DNA of 64,000 nt from the NCBI GenBank assembly GCA_024235635.1, contig JACKMA010000009.1, forward strand, positions 186,001 through 250,000, given 5' to 3'. The DNA comes from Zoogloeaceae bacterium (lineage in GTDB: Bacteria > Pseudomonadota > Gammaproteobacteria > Burkholderiales > Rhodocyclaceae). This document shows positions 27,056 to 36,190 of the stretch, in pieces. The position numbers and the translations under genes are program-made. How positions within the stretch are numbered: position 1 is the first letter of the stretch; the number at the start of each line of letters is the position of its first letter. The notes beneath the pieces were generated by a model. The model was not told where the DNA came from. It saw nothing but the letters and a program-made list of their open reading frames with translations, and made no database searches.

Positions 27056-28642
27056 ATGCTGCACACCTTGTACGCGACCGACGGCATGGTGGTCGCCCCC
27101 CACCACCTGGCGGCACAGGCCGGGCGCGACGTCTTGCGCGATGGCGGCAACGCCATCGAGGCGATGGTGGCCGCCGCCGCCGCGATCGCGGTGGTGTATC
27201 CACACATGAACGCGATCGGTGGCGACGGCTTCTGGTTGATCCACGAACCGGGCCGGGAGCCGGTCGCGATCGACGCCTGCGGCCCGGCCGCAGCACTCGC
27301 CGATCGCGACTTCTACGACGGGCTCGAGGCGATCCCGACACGCGGCCCCCAGGCCGCACTGACCGTCGCCGGCACCGTCGACGGTTGGCGACTGGCGCTG
27401 GCGCACGCGGCCGACTGGAGCACCCCACTCGGCCTGCCACGCCTGCTCGCGGCCGCGATCCGCCATGCCCGCGACGGCTTTGCGGTGACCCGCGGCCAGC
27501 GCACGCTGGTGCGCGGCAAGTTCGAGCAGCTGGCGGCCCTGCCCGGCTTTGCCGAAACCTATCTCTCCGCCGGGCGCCTCCCGGAGATCGGCGAACGGCT
27601 GCACCTGCCGCGGCTCGCGTGCACGCTCGAGGCGCTGGCCACGCGCGGGCTGAGGGATTTCTACGAGGGCGAACTGGCCGACGCCATCGGCCGCGAGCTG
27701 GCGCGCATCGGCAGCCCGTTGCGCACGTCCGACCTCGCCGGTTATCAGGCCGCCCGCGTTGCGCCGCTCGAGTTGCGGACGCGGACCGCCCGGGTGTTCA
27801 ATCTGCCACCGCCGACCCAGGGGCTGGCCACGCTGATGATCATCGGCCTGTTCGAGCGACTGGGCGTGAGCCGCGCCGACGGCTTCGCCCATGTCCATGG
27901 TCTGGTCGAGGCGACCAAGCTCGCCTTCGTCAGCCGCGACCAGGTGGTCAGCGATCCCCGTCGGGTACCGGTCGCGCCCCGCAGCCTGCTGACACCGGAC
28001 TGGCTCGATCGCGCCGCCGGTGAGATCTCGCCGGCCACCGCCAGCCCATGGCCACGGGACGCCGCCGACGGCGACACCATATGGCTGGGCGCAATCGACC
28101 GCGACGGCCGCGCCGTGAGCTTCATCCAGAGCGTGTATTGGGAGTTCGGCAGCGGCATCGTGCTCGGCGACACCGGCATCGGCTGGCAGAACCGCGGCAT
28201 CTCGTTCTCGCTCGATCCGGCAGCGCTGAATGCGCTCGAACCCGGCCGCAAGCCGTTCCACACCCTCAACCCTTCGCTGGCGCTGTTCGACGACGGCCGG
28301 GTGATGCCCTTCGGCACGATGGGCGGCGAGGGACAGCCGCAGACCCAGGCCGCGGTGTTCAGCCGCTATGCATTGTTCGGCCAGGAGCTCCAGCAGGCGG
28401 TGACGGCGCCGCGCTGGCTGCTCGGGCGCACCTGGGGCGACGACGACACGCGACTGAAGCTCGAAGCGCGCTTCGAGCCGGCGCTGGCCGAGGCGCTGCG
28501 TGCGGCCGGACACCGCGTCGAGGTACTGGACCAGGCCTACAGCAACACCATGGGGCATGCCGGCGCCCTGGTGCGACGCGCCGACGGTGTCATCGAGGGC
28601 GCCGCGGACCCCCGCAGCGACGGCATCGTCGCCGGTCTCTGA
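27056..28642 (+). CDS. Gamma-glutamyltransferase-family Ntn-hydrolase (HpxW-like)
   Basis: A 528-residue proenzyme of the Ntn-hydrolase superfamily. The probable autocleavage site is before Thr341 in DGDTIWLGAIDRDG, giving a ~340-residue alpha and ~188-residue beta chain. The GSGIVLGDTGIGWQNRG and NPSLALFDDGRVMPFGTMGG stretches and the overall length resemble the oxamate amidohydrolase HpxW group more than classical gamma-glutamyltransferase, whose NTTH motif is absent. There is no signal peptide, so the enzyme should be cytosolic. No purine-degradation genes are nearby, so the substrate remains open. GGAG lies upstream of the chosen ATG. Confidence 0.8.
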   Translation: MLHTLYATDGMVVAPHHLAAQAGRDVLRDGGNAIEAMVAAAAAIAVVYPHMNAIGGDGFWLIHEPGREPVAIDACGPAAALADRDFYDGLEAIPTRGPQAALTVAGTVDGWRLALAHAADWSTPLGLPRLLAAAIRHARDGFAVTRGQRTLVRGKFEQLAALPGFAETYLSAGRLPEIGERLHLPRLACTLEALATRGLRDFYEGELADAIGRELARIGSPLRTSDLAGYQAARVAPLELRTRTARVFNLPPPTQGLATLMIIGLFERLGVSRADGFAHVHGLVEATKLAFVSRDQVVSDPRRVPVAPRSLLTPDWLDRAAGEISPATASPWPRDAADGDTIWLGAIDRDGRAVSFIQSVYWEFGSGIVLGDTGIGWQNRGISFSLDPAALNALEPGRKPFHTLNPSLALFDDGRVMPFGTMGGEGQPQTQAAVFSRYALFGQELQQAVTAPRWLLGRTWGDDDTRLKLEARFEPALAEALRAAGHRVEVLDQAYSNTMGHAGALVRRADGVIEGAADPRSDGIVAGL

Positions 28643-28753
28643 CGCGCCGGGTATCGGTCGGCGATACCGTCGGCGTCGGCACCCGAGACCGGGCACGCGA
28701 CGGCGGACAGGCCGTGCGCGGGTGGGCACGATGACGGTCAGGAGGACAGCCCG

Positions 28754-29830
28754 ATGCCAATGATCGAACGAAGTCACCTCGAAGACGCCGCCCAACGCGG
28801 CCTGATCGACACCGCCCAGATCGACGGGCTGTGGCGATTCCTGTCGGCAGCGGGCGTCCCGGCGGGGCGTCCGCGGTTCGACCTCACCCACGTGCTCTAC
28901 TACCTCGGCGGAATGCTGGCGATCGGCGCGATGTCGCTGTTCATGAACCTCGGTTGGGAGGCCTTCGGCGGGCTCGGCCTATTCTTCATCGCCCTGCTCT
29001 ACTTCGGCGTCGCCTGGCAGCTCGCAGCCCGCTTCGAACGCCAGGGGCTGGCAATTCCGATGGGCATCATGGGCACGCTGGCGATCGTGATGGTGCCGCT
29101 CGCGACCTGGGGCCTGCAGCACGCCTTCGGGCAGTGGGTCGACGCTCCCCACGCCGACCAGTATCGCGACTACCACCGCTACATCGACTGGCGCTGGATC
29201 ACGCTCGAACTGGCCACCCTCGCTGCCGGTTGCCTGATGCTGTGGCGCTGGCGCGCGCCGTTCATGACGATGCCGATCGCGGTCACGCTGTGGTACCTGT
29301 CGATGGATCTGGCGATGCTGCTGGTATCGTTCGACGCCGGCAGCGGCTGGGACAGCGCGGCGTGGACCTTCCGCAAATGGTTTTCGGTGTGCTTTGGCGC
29401 AATCACCCTGCTGCTGGCCTTCTGGATCGACCTGCGCAATCGCTCGCGACGAGACTTCTCGTTCTGGATCTATCTGTTCGGCCTGCTGGCCTTCTGGGGC
29501 GGACTGACTTCCCTCGGCTCGGGTGCACTGAGCGGCAAGCTGGTCTATCTGGCGACCAACCTGGCGCTGATCGTGATCGGCGCCGTCCTGCTGCGGCGCA
29601 GTTTCACGGTTTTCGGCGCACTCGGCGTGGCGATCGTGCTGGCGGATTTCTCGCGCCACCTGTTCCGCGACGCCTGGCTGTTTCCGATCGCCCTGACCCT
29701 GATCGGTGTCGCCATCATCTACGGCGGCATCTGGTGGAGCCGCCATGAGCATGCGATCTCCGCCAGCGTGCGACGCCGGCTTCCGCCGTCGCTGCAGGCT
29801 CTGGTGATGCGCCGCGACGCGTCGGCCTAG
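28754..29830 (+). CDS. Multi-pass membrane protein, DUF2157-like
   Basis: A 358-residue protein with a GGAGGAC ribosome site. A ~45-residue cytosolic head (ERSHLEDAAQRGLIDTAQID) precedes about nine to ten membrane segments starting with HVLYYLGGMLAIGAMSLFM. The combination of a short helical head recognising 'LI..AQ' and repeated Trp/Leu-rich helices resembles DUF2157 membrane proteins. The function is unknown. It is a single gene, 111 bases after the Ntn-hydrolase. Confidence 0.7.
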   Translation: MPMIERSHLEDAAQRGLIDTAQIDGLWRFLSAAGVPAGRPRFDLTHVLYYLGGMLAIGAMSLFMNLGWEAFGGLGLFFIALLYFGVAWQLAARFERQGLAIPMGIMGTLAIVMVPLATWGLQHAFGQWVDAPHADQYRDYHRYIDWRWITLELATLAAGCLMLWRWRAPFMTMPIAVTLWYLSMDLAMLLVSFDAGSGWDSAAWTFRKWFSVCFGAITLLLAFWIDLRNRSRRDFSFWIYLFGLLAFWGGLTSLGSGALSGKLVYLATNLALIVIGAVLLRRSFTVFGALGVAIVLADFSRHLFRDAWLFPIALTLIGVAIIYGGIWWSRHEHAISASVRRRLPPSLQALVMRRDASA

Positions 29831-29902
29831 GGCCGGCCACGATGGCTTTCGCGGCCTGCCGTCGACGCCCCAGGCACTTATCTCGATTGGATATTCATGT
29901 TT

Positions 29903-29936
29903 GAATGTCGCGGGGTCGCAGAACCCCGCGACATTC
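29903..29936. repeat. Perfect 14-bp inverted repeat (hairpin)
   Basis: Bases 29903-29916 (GAATGTCGCGGGGT) are exactly complementary to 29923-29936, with a six-base loop CGCAGA. Outer TCTCG (29881-29885) and CGAGA (29936-29940) can extend pairing around a bulge. No T-tract follows. It lies between the DUF2157-like gene and the lipoprotein gene, 26 bases before the latter's ATG, so it may act as terminator, attenuator or mRNA-stability stem. Confidence 0.7.
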
Positions 29937-29961
29937 GAGAACAACCATCGAAGGAAGACCC

Positions 29962-30477
29962 ATGCTCGACGGAAACAAACCTTGCCGCGCGTTGCTCACA
30001 GCCGCTCTCGCCAGCCTTGCGCTGACCGCCTGCGTATCCAATCCGTTCAAGGAGGGCGACAGCGACGCCCCGGCCTCCGAGCAGAAATCGAGCGGGATTC
30101 CGCCCGGCATGAACGCCCAGGGCGAAGTGATCGACTCGTCGGAAGTCGAAGGCGGCCACGGACGCCCGGTCAAGGGACTGGGCGACTGGGAAGGCGAAAT
30201 CACCGGCAAGCCCGCGCCCGGCACCAAGTTCACACGGCTGAAGATCGGCATGCCGATGAAGCAGGTCACCGATCTGATCGGCCAGCCGTCGGACCAGGGC
30301 GCGTACATGACGGGCAAGGCCTGGATTCCGTTCTACTTCGGCAGCGACCGTCATCGCTACGAGCTGGTGTACAAGAAGCAGGGGCGGCTGATCTTCGCCG
30401 GCGGCTCGGTCGGCGACTACACCAGCGGCCACCTGATCTGGATCATCCACAACCGCAACGAGCCGGCCTATCGCTGA
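29962..30477 (+). CDS. Outer-membrane lipoprotein with BamE/SmpA-like C-terminal domain
   Basis: A 171-residue precursor, started at 29962 because AAGGAAGA precedes it. The signal peptide ends in LTAC, with the lipid-modified Cys at residue 23. After a Gly/Pro/Ser-rich linker, the last ~75 residues (FTRLKIGMPMKQVTDLIGQP and following beta strands) look like the BamE/SmpA fold, in which GM-x-x-x-V-x-x-x-x-G-x-P is the core motif. It is not BamE itself by context or length. The function may be cell-envelope related. Confidence 0.72.
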   Translation: MLDGNKPCRALLTAALASLALTACVSNPFKEGDSDAPASEQKSSGIPPGMNAQGEVIDSSEVEGGHGRPVKGLGDWEGEITGKPAPGTKFTRLKIGMPMKQVTDLIGQPSDQGAYMTGKAWIPFYFGSDRHRYELVYKKQGRLIFAGGSVGDYTSGHLIWIIHNRNEPAYR

Positions 30478-30502
30478 GCTGCAGCGCCGGGGCTGCCGCG
30501 AC

Positions 30503-30919
30503 TTACTTCGCCTGCAGCCCCCGCAGATAGTCGACCAGGGCCTCGATGCGAGTACGCACATAGGTCTCGGGCGCGCCGATGCCGGTGCTGCTGTGCTGGT
30601 ACTCGATCAGCAGTTCCCGCCCCCAGATCGGCATCTCGCGAGGCCCGTGGGAAGCCACCGCCTCGCGACCGTCGATCATCCGCCGAACGCGATCGGCCGG
30701 AAAGCGACCGCCGTTGTCGGCCGCCAGGCGGGTGAGATCCGCCGGTGCATGCAGCAACAGCGCCGCGAACGGACCGTCGCCGCGCCCCTCCAGTCCGTGG
30801 CAGACCGCGCAACGGTTCTCGAACTCGGCCGGTCCTGCGCCGATCACCTCTGCCGCTGTCGCAGTCACCGAAACCGCCAGCGCGATCGCCAGCGCGACGG
30901 CCGTCTTCTCTATCGTCAT
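30503..30919 (-). CDS. Periplasmic monoheme cytochrome c
   Basis: A 138-residue precursor with a signal peptide cleaved near ATA-AE (residue ~23). A single heme-binding motif, CAVCH, lies near residue 38, and a distal Met ligand is likely in REMPIWG. The protein is a small class I cytochrome c. It converges on the lipoprotein gene and has no enzyme partner next to it, so it cannot be assigned to a specific chain. Confidence 0.9.
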   Translation of the reverse strand: MTIEKTAVALAIALAVSVTATAAEVIGAGPAEFENRCAVCHGLEGRGDGPFAALLLHAPADLTRLAADNGGRFPADRVRRMIDGREAVASHGPREMPIWGRELLIEYQHSSTGIGAPETYVRTRIEALVDYLRGLQAK

Positions 30920-31121
30920 GCCTCCAGTCCTCGTGCCGGATACCTGTCCTCACCCTACGCCGCCGGACGGCCGGCGGATTGACGCAGATCATGGGCGCCC
31001 GCCGGCCGGGAACCGAACCGGAGGCCATTTGACAACGCTCAACAAGTGGTGCGCAACTTGCGCCTAGCCTGAAGCCGTCACCCGACGCGCCCGCCAGCGC
31101 CGTATCCGTCCGCGAGGCATC

Positions 31122-32705
31122 ATGAATCCGACCGAGACCGCGGCTCCGCCCGACCAGATGCGCATGATCGCCGCGCTGCGGCAGCCAGGCGCCTATCCGT
31201 TCCCGGTGTCGGCGGTCGAAGTGATCGAGACCCACATCTCGTGGGTGCTGCTGGCGGGCGAGCACGCTTTCAAGATCAAGAAGGCGGTGGGGCTGGATTT
31301 CCTCGACTACTGCACGCTCGACGATCGACGCTTTTTCTGCGAAGAGGAACTGCGCCTGAATCGGCGCACCGCGCCCGGCATCTACCTCGGCGTCGTGCCG
31401 ATCACCGGGCCTGCCGACGATGCCCGGATCGACGGCCCGGGTGCGATCATCGACTACACCGTACATATGCGTCGCTTCGACGAGGGCGCGGTGCTCTCGA
31501 AGCTGCTCGACGATGCCCCCCCGGCGTGGCTCGCGGAACGCCTGGCCGAGGTGGTCGCGCGCTTCCACCTGGCGCTGCCGGCCGTGCCGGAAAGCGAACG
31601 CCACGGCCGGCCCGAAGATGTCCTGCAGGCCTGCGCGCAGGTGTGCGCGCGGCTGACCACGCTGGCGACCGACGCCGGCGGGCTCGACATGGTGCGCCGG
31701 CTCCAGTCCTGGAGCGTCCGCGAAGCGATACGGCTCGCGCCGGTGTTCGCGGCTCGACGCGAGCAGGGCCAGGTGCGCGAGTGTCACGGCGACCTGCACT
31801 GCGGCAACGTGCTGGTGGACGACGGCGAAGTGATGCCGTTCGACGGCATCGAATTCAGCGCGTCGCTGCGCACCATCGACGTCATCGACGATCTCGCCTT
31901 CCTGCTAATGGATCTGCAGGCGCGTGGCCATCCGACAATGGCCCAGACCTGCCTCGGCCGCTACCTGGAACTCACCGGCGATTTCGGCGGGCTCGCGCCG
32001 CTGCGCTTCTACCTCGCCTACCGCGCCCTGGTGCGTGCGATGGTCGAGATCATGCAGGTGGCGCCGGGGGGCGTCGCCGAACTGCCCGCTGCGGCCCTCC
32101 GCTATCTCGCCTGCGCGCGCCGGCAGACCTGCCCGGGCCGACGTGCGATCGTGCTGACCCACGGCTTCTCCGGCGTCGGCAAGTCGCAGCTGTCCGAGCG
32201 CCTGTGCGGGCACATCGGCGCCATCCGGCTGCGCGCCGACGTCGTCCGCGCGCGACGCTTCGGCAGCGGCACCGGGCGCAGCCCCGACAAGTATTCGGAG
32301 GGCGCCACCGAAGCCACCTACCAGACCCTCGCCGAGCAGACTGCCCAGGTCGTCGGCGCCGGCTGGCCGGTGGTGGTGGACGCAACCTTCCTCAAGCGCC
32401 GTCAGCGCGCGCGTTTCGCGGCGCTCGCAGAACGCCTTGAGGTGCCGCTGGCGCTCATCGATTTCCAGGCGCCGGAGGCGCTGCTGCGCGAGCGCATTGC
32501 CCGGCGCGCCAACATCGGCGGCGACCCGTCCGAAGCCGACGAACAGGTACTCGACCTGCAGGTCGCCGGCGCCGAGCCGATCGCGCTGGACGAACCCGGC
32601 CTGCTGATCAGCTACGACGCCAGCCGACCGCTTGCCGCCGCCGATGCGATCGACGCCTGGCAACCGCTGCCGGCCTTGCTGGCGCGCGGCCCGGCCAAGC
32701 CGTGA
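31122..32705 (+). CDS. Bifunctional aminoglycoside phosphotransferase-like / P-loop kinase protein
   Basis: A 527-residue two-domain protein. The N-terminal ~340 residues have a protein-kinase-like (APH) fold, with the catalytic loop CHGDLHCGNVLV and metal-binding FDGIEFS, preceded by AFKIKKAVGLDFLDY. The C-terminal ~170 residues are a P-loop kinase of the gluconate-kinase/zeta-toxin type with Walker A GFSGVGKSQ. This fusion is widespread in proteobacteria but its substrate is unknown. It is divergent from the cytochrome c gene and converges on icmF. Confidence 0.88.
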   Translation: MNPTETAAPPDQMRMIAALRQPGAYPFPVSAVEVIETHISWVLLAGEHAFKIKKAVGLDFLDYCTLDDRRFFCEEELRLNRRTAPGIYLGVVPITGPADDARIDGPGAIIDYTVHMRRFDEGAVLSKLLDDAPPAWLAERLAEVVARFHLALPAVPESERHGRPEDVLQACAQVCARLTTLATDAGGLDMVRRLQSWSVREAIRLAPVFAARREQGQVRECHGDLHCGNVLVDDGEVMPFDGIEFSASLRTIDVIDDLAFLLMDLQARGHPTMAQTCLGRYLELTGDFGGLAPLRFYLAYRALVRAMVEIMQVAPGGVAELPAAALRYLACARRQTCPGRRAIVLTHGFSGVGKSQLSERLCGHIGAIRLRADVVRARRFGSGTGRSPDKYSEGATEATYQTLAEQTAQVVGAGWPVVVDATFLKRRQRARFAALAERLEVPLALIDFQAPEALLRERIARRANIGGDPSEADEQVLDLQVAGAEPIALDEPGLLISYDASRPLAAADAIDAWQPLPALLARGPAKP

Positions 32706-32745
32706 ACAATCGGCCCGGCCGCCACCGCCGGCAGGCGTCGGTTCC

Positions 32746-35700
32746 TCACATGCTTCGCCGATACTGCCCACCGACGTCGTACAGCGCCGTCGTGATCTGC
32801 CCCAGCGAGCAGTAGCGCACCGCGTCCACCAGCACCGCGAAGACGTTGCCGTTGTCGATCACCGCCTGCTGCAGCTTCGTCAGCCACTTGGCAGATTCGC
32901 CGGCATTGCGGCCATGGAAGTCGGCCAGGCGGGTGAGCTGGCTCTGCTTTTCGTCCTCGGTCGAGCGGGCCAGCTCGATCTCCTGCTGCGCCATGCCCTT
33001 GGGATTCAGGAAGGTGTTCACGCCGATGATCGGATACGAGCCGTCGTGCTTCTTGTGCTCGTAGTAGAGGCTCTCCTCCTGGATCTTGCCGCGCTGGTAG
33101 CCGGTTTCCATGGCGCCGAGCACGCCGCCACGGGAACTGATCGCCTCGAATTCCTTCAGCACCGCCTCCTCGACCAGGTCGGTCAACTCATCGACGATGA
33201 AGCTGCCCTGGTTGGGGTTCTCGTTCTTGGCCAGTCCCCACTCGCGGTTGATGATGAGCTGAATCGCCATGGCGCGGCGCACGGATTCGTCGGTCGGCGT
33301 CGTGATCGCCTCGTCGTAGGCATTGGTGTGCAGCGAGTTGCAGTTGTCGTAGATCGCAATCAGCGCCTGCAGCGTCGTGCGGATGTCGTTGAAGTCCATC
33401 TCCTGGGCGTGAAGCGAGCGGCCCGAGGTCTGGATGTGGTACTTCAACTTCTGGCTGCGCTCGTTGGCGCCGTACTTATTCTTCATCGCCACCGCCCAGA
33501 TGCGGCGGGCTACGCGGCCGATCACGGTGTATTCCGGGTCCATGCCGTTACTGAAGAAGAAGCTGAGGTTCGGCGCGAAATCGTCGATGTGCATGCCGCG
33601 GGCGAGGTAGCTCTCGACGTAGGTGAAACCGTTGGCCAGCGTGAAGGCGAGCTGGCTGATCGGGTTGGCGCCAGCCTCGGCGATGTGGTAGCCGGAGATC
33701 GACACCGAGTAGAAATTCCGCACCTGGTGATGGACGAAGTACTCCTGGATGTCGCCCATCATCTTCAGCGCGAATTCGGTCGAGAAGATGCAGGTATTCT
33801 GGCCCTGGTCTTCCTTCAGGATGTCGGCCTGCACCGTGCCGCGCACCGTCGACAGCGTCCAGGCGCGGATCTTCTGGTGCTCGTCCTCGGTCGGATCGCG
33901 GCCGTTGTCGGCCTTGAACTTCTCCACCTGCTGGTCCAGCGCGGTGTTGAAGAAGAAGGCCAGGATGATGGGCGCCGGACCATTGATGGTCATCGACACG
34001 CTGGTACTCGGCGCGCACAGGTCAAAGCCCGAGTACAGCACCTTCATGTCGTCCAGAGTCGCGATCGACACGCCCGAGTTGCCGACCTTGCCGTAGATGT
34101 CCGGACGCGGGTCCGGGTCGCAGCCATACAGCGTCACCGAGTCGAAGGCGGTGGACAGGCGGTGGGCCGGCATGCCCTCGGAGACCTTTTTGAAGCGGCG
34201 GTTGGTGCGAAAGGCGTCGCCCTCGCCGGCGAACATCCGGGTCGGATCCTCGCCCTCCCGCTTGAACGCGAAGACGCCGGCGGTGTAAGGGAAGGAGCCC
34301 GGCACGTTTTCCTTCATCAGGAAGCGCAACACCTCGCCGTCGTCCTCGAAGGCCGGCAATGCGACCTTGCGGATCTTGCTGCCGGACAGCGACTCGGTGG
34401 TGAGCTGGGTGCGGATCTCCTTGTCGCGGATCTTGACGACGTATTCGTCGGCGGCGTAGAGCTCCTTCTCCTTCGGCCACATCGCCAGCAGCTTCTTGGC
34501 GGCCGGGGTCAGTTCGCCGTCCTTCCAGTCGATCAGTTCGTCGAAGGTGGCGAGCTGTGGACCATCCGCCTTGCCGCATTGCTCGAACAGGGTCTTGGCG
34601 GTCTTCAGCGACTGGCGTTCGCGGGCGACGCGGGCCTGCTCGGCGGTGTGCTGATGGTAGTCGCGCACGCTGTCGGCGATCTCGGCGAGGTAGCGGACAC
34701 GCTCGGCCGGCACGATCGCCCGGCCCTTGCTGGAGGCCTTGACGCCGACCGGCGGCAGCTTGCCCTCCATCGCCTTGAGCCCCTTGCCCTTCAAGGCCGG
34801 CAGCATCGCCTGGTAGAGGCCGGTGACGCCGTCGTCGTTGAAGCGCGCCGCCATGGTGCCGAACACCGGCATCTCGTCGGTCGGCACCGCGAACAGCTCG
34901 CGGTTGCGCTGGTACTGCTTGCGCACGTCGCGCAAGGCATCCTCGGCGCCCTTGCGGTCGAACTTATTGATCGCGACGAAATCGGCAAAGTCGAGCATGT
35001 CGATCTTTTCGAGCTGACTGGCGGCGCCGAACTCCGGCGTCATCACGTACAGCGATACGTCGACGAAGGGCACGATCGCGGCATCGCCCTGGCCGATGCC
35101 GGAGGTCTCGACGACGACCAGGTCGAAGCCGGCCAGCTTGCACGCGGCGATCACCTCCGGCAGCGCCTTCGACACCTCGGAACCGGTGTCACGGGTGGCC
35201 AGCGAACGCATAAAGATGTTCTCGTGCTCGATTGCGTTCATGCGGATGCGGTCGCCCAGCAGCGCGCCGCCGGTGCGCTTGCGGGACGGGTCGATCGAGA
35301 TGATCGCGAGCTTCAGCGCATCCAGCTGGTCGAGGCGGAAGCGGCGCACCAGTTCGTCGGTCAGCGAACTCTTGCCGGCGCCGCCGGTGCCGGTGATGCC
35401 CAGCGTCGGCACGGTCAGATCCTTCGCGGCATCGATGATCGCAGCCCGGATCTTGTCGTCGTAGCTGCCATTTTCCAACGCAGTGACGATACGGGCGAGT
35501 GCCCGTCGGTCGCCGGACTGCAGGGCCTTGACCGCGTCCTTGCCCTTCGGCGCCAGCGGCGATAGGTCGTAGTCGGACTGCTCGACGACGTCGTTGATCA
35601 TGCCCTGCAGGCCCATCCGGGCGCCATCGTCGGGCGCGTAGATGCGGGTCACGCCGTACTGGTGCAGTTCCTCGATTTCGGCCGGCACGATCACGCCGCC

Positions 35701-36021
35701 GCCGCCACCGAAGACCTTGATGTTGTCGCCGCCGTGGGCGCGCAGCAGGTCGATCATGTACTTGAAGAACTCGACGTGACCGCCCTGGTACGAGGTGATC
35801 GCGATGCCCTGCACGTCCTCCTGCAGCGCCGCGTTGACGATCTCGCCGACCGAACGGTTGTGGCCGAGGTGGATCACTTCGGCGCCGGAGCCCTGCAGGA
35901 TGCGGCGCATGATGTTGATCGATGCATCGTGGCCATCGAACAGCGATGCTGCGGTCACGAAACGGACCTTGTGCTTCGGCTTGTAATTGACGGCCTTCTT
36001 GGCCACGCTCATGTCGGTCAT
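32746..36021 (-). CDS. icmF: Fused isobutyryl-CoA mutase with GTPase chaperone (IcmF)
   Basis: A 1091-residue protein with all domains of IcmF in order. First is an N-terminal B12-binding domain with the lower-ligand motif SLFDGHDASI (His31). Next is a MeaI-like GTPase with P-loop GTGGAGKS (211-218), then a helical linker and the substrate-binding TIM barrel. Two substrate-determining positions can be read: Phe584 in AGVFAFKR, where methylmalonyl-CoA mutase has Tyr, and Gln741 in KEDQGQNT, where that enzyme has Arg. Both favour isobutyryl-CoA/butyryl-CoA interconversion. The GTPase part loads and protects the cobalamin. An alternative start is the ATG three codons in. It is divergent from an AraC-type regulator. 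Confidence 0.95.
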   Translation of the reverse strand: MTDMSVAKKAVNYKPKHKVRFVTAASLFDGHDASINIMRRILQGSGAEVIHLGHNRSVGEIVNAALQEDVQGIAITSYQGGHVEFFKYMIDLLRAHGGDNIKVFGGGGGVIVPAEIEELHQYGVTRIYAPDDGARMGLQGMINDVVEQSDYDLSPLAPKGKDAVKALQSGDRRALARIVTALENGSYDDKIRAAIIDAAKDLTVPTLGITGTGGAGKSSLTDELVRRFRLDQLDALKLAIISIDPSRKRTGGALLGDRIRMNAIEHENIFMRSLATRDTGSEVSKALPEVIAACKLAGFDLVVVETSGIGQGDAAIVPFVDVSLYVMTPEFGAASQLEKIDMLDFADFVAINKFDRKGAEDALRDVRKQYQRNRELFAVPTDEMPVFGTMAARFNDDGVTGLYQAMLPALKGKGLKAMEGKLPPVGVKASSKGRAIVPAERVRYLAEIADSVRDYHQHTAEQARVARERQSLKTAKTLFEQCGKADGPQLATFDELIDWKDGELTPAAKKLLAMWPKEKELYAADEYVVKIRDKEIRTQLTTESLSGSKIRKVALPAFEDDGEVLRFLMKENVPGSFPYTAGVFAFKREGEDPTRMFAGEGDAFRTNRRFKKVSEGMPAHRLSTAFDSVTLYGCDPDPRPDIYGKVGNSGVSIATLDDMKVLYSGFDLCAPSTSVSMTINGPAPIILAFFFNTALDQQVEKFKADNGRDPTEDEHQKIRAWTLSTVRGTVQADILKEDQGQNTCIFSTEFALKMMGDIQEYFVHHQVRNFYSVSISGYHIAEAGANPISQLAFTLANGFTYVESYLARGMHIDDFAPNLSFFFSNGMDPEYTVIGRVARRIWAVAMKNKYGANERSQKLKYHIQTSGRSLHAQEMDFNDIRTTLQALIAIYDNCNSLHTNAYDEAITTPTDESVRRAMAIQLIINREWGLAKNENPNQGSFIVDELTDLVEEAVLKEFEAISSRGGVLGAMETGYQRGKIQEESLYYEHKKHDGSYPIIGVNTFLNPKGMAQQEIELARSTEDEKQSQLTRLADFHGRNAGESAKWLTKLQQAVIDNGNVFAVLVDAVRYCSLGQITTALYDVGGQYRRSM

Positions 36022-36190
36022 GTGGGGCTCCCTCGATCGATCGTTATCAGTGACCGTGCGATCTTAGAGTGCCGGGGTTGGGCAAGCCATTGTCGGCGCG
36101 GCCGTAAATCGTGCAAAATCCGCCAATCTTTGCAGCCGGCACCGCGGCGCCGGCTGCAGGCCACTTCCAAAGTCAACGGAATCCACCCGG

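Noticed and set aside
27056..28642. Loss of the catalytic Thr in the gamma-glutamyltransferase-family protein (NTTH replaced by GDTIW)
   Set aside because: The same GDT-hydrophobic pattern occurs in HpxW-type relatives where the Thr serves as nucleophile, so it is a subfamily trait rather than a defect.
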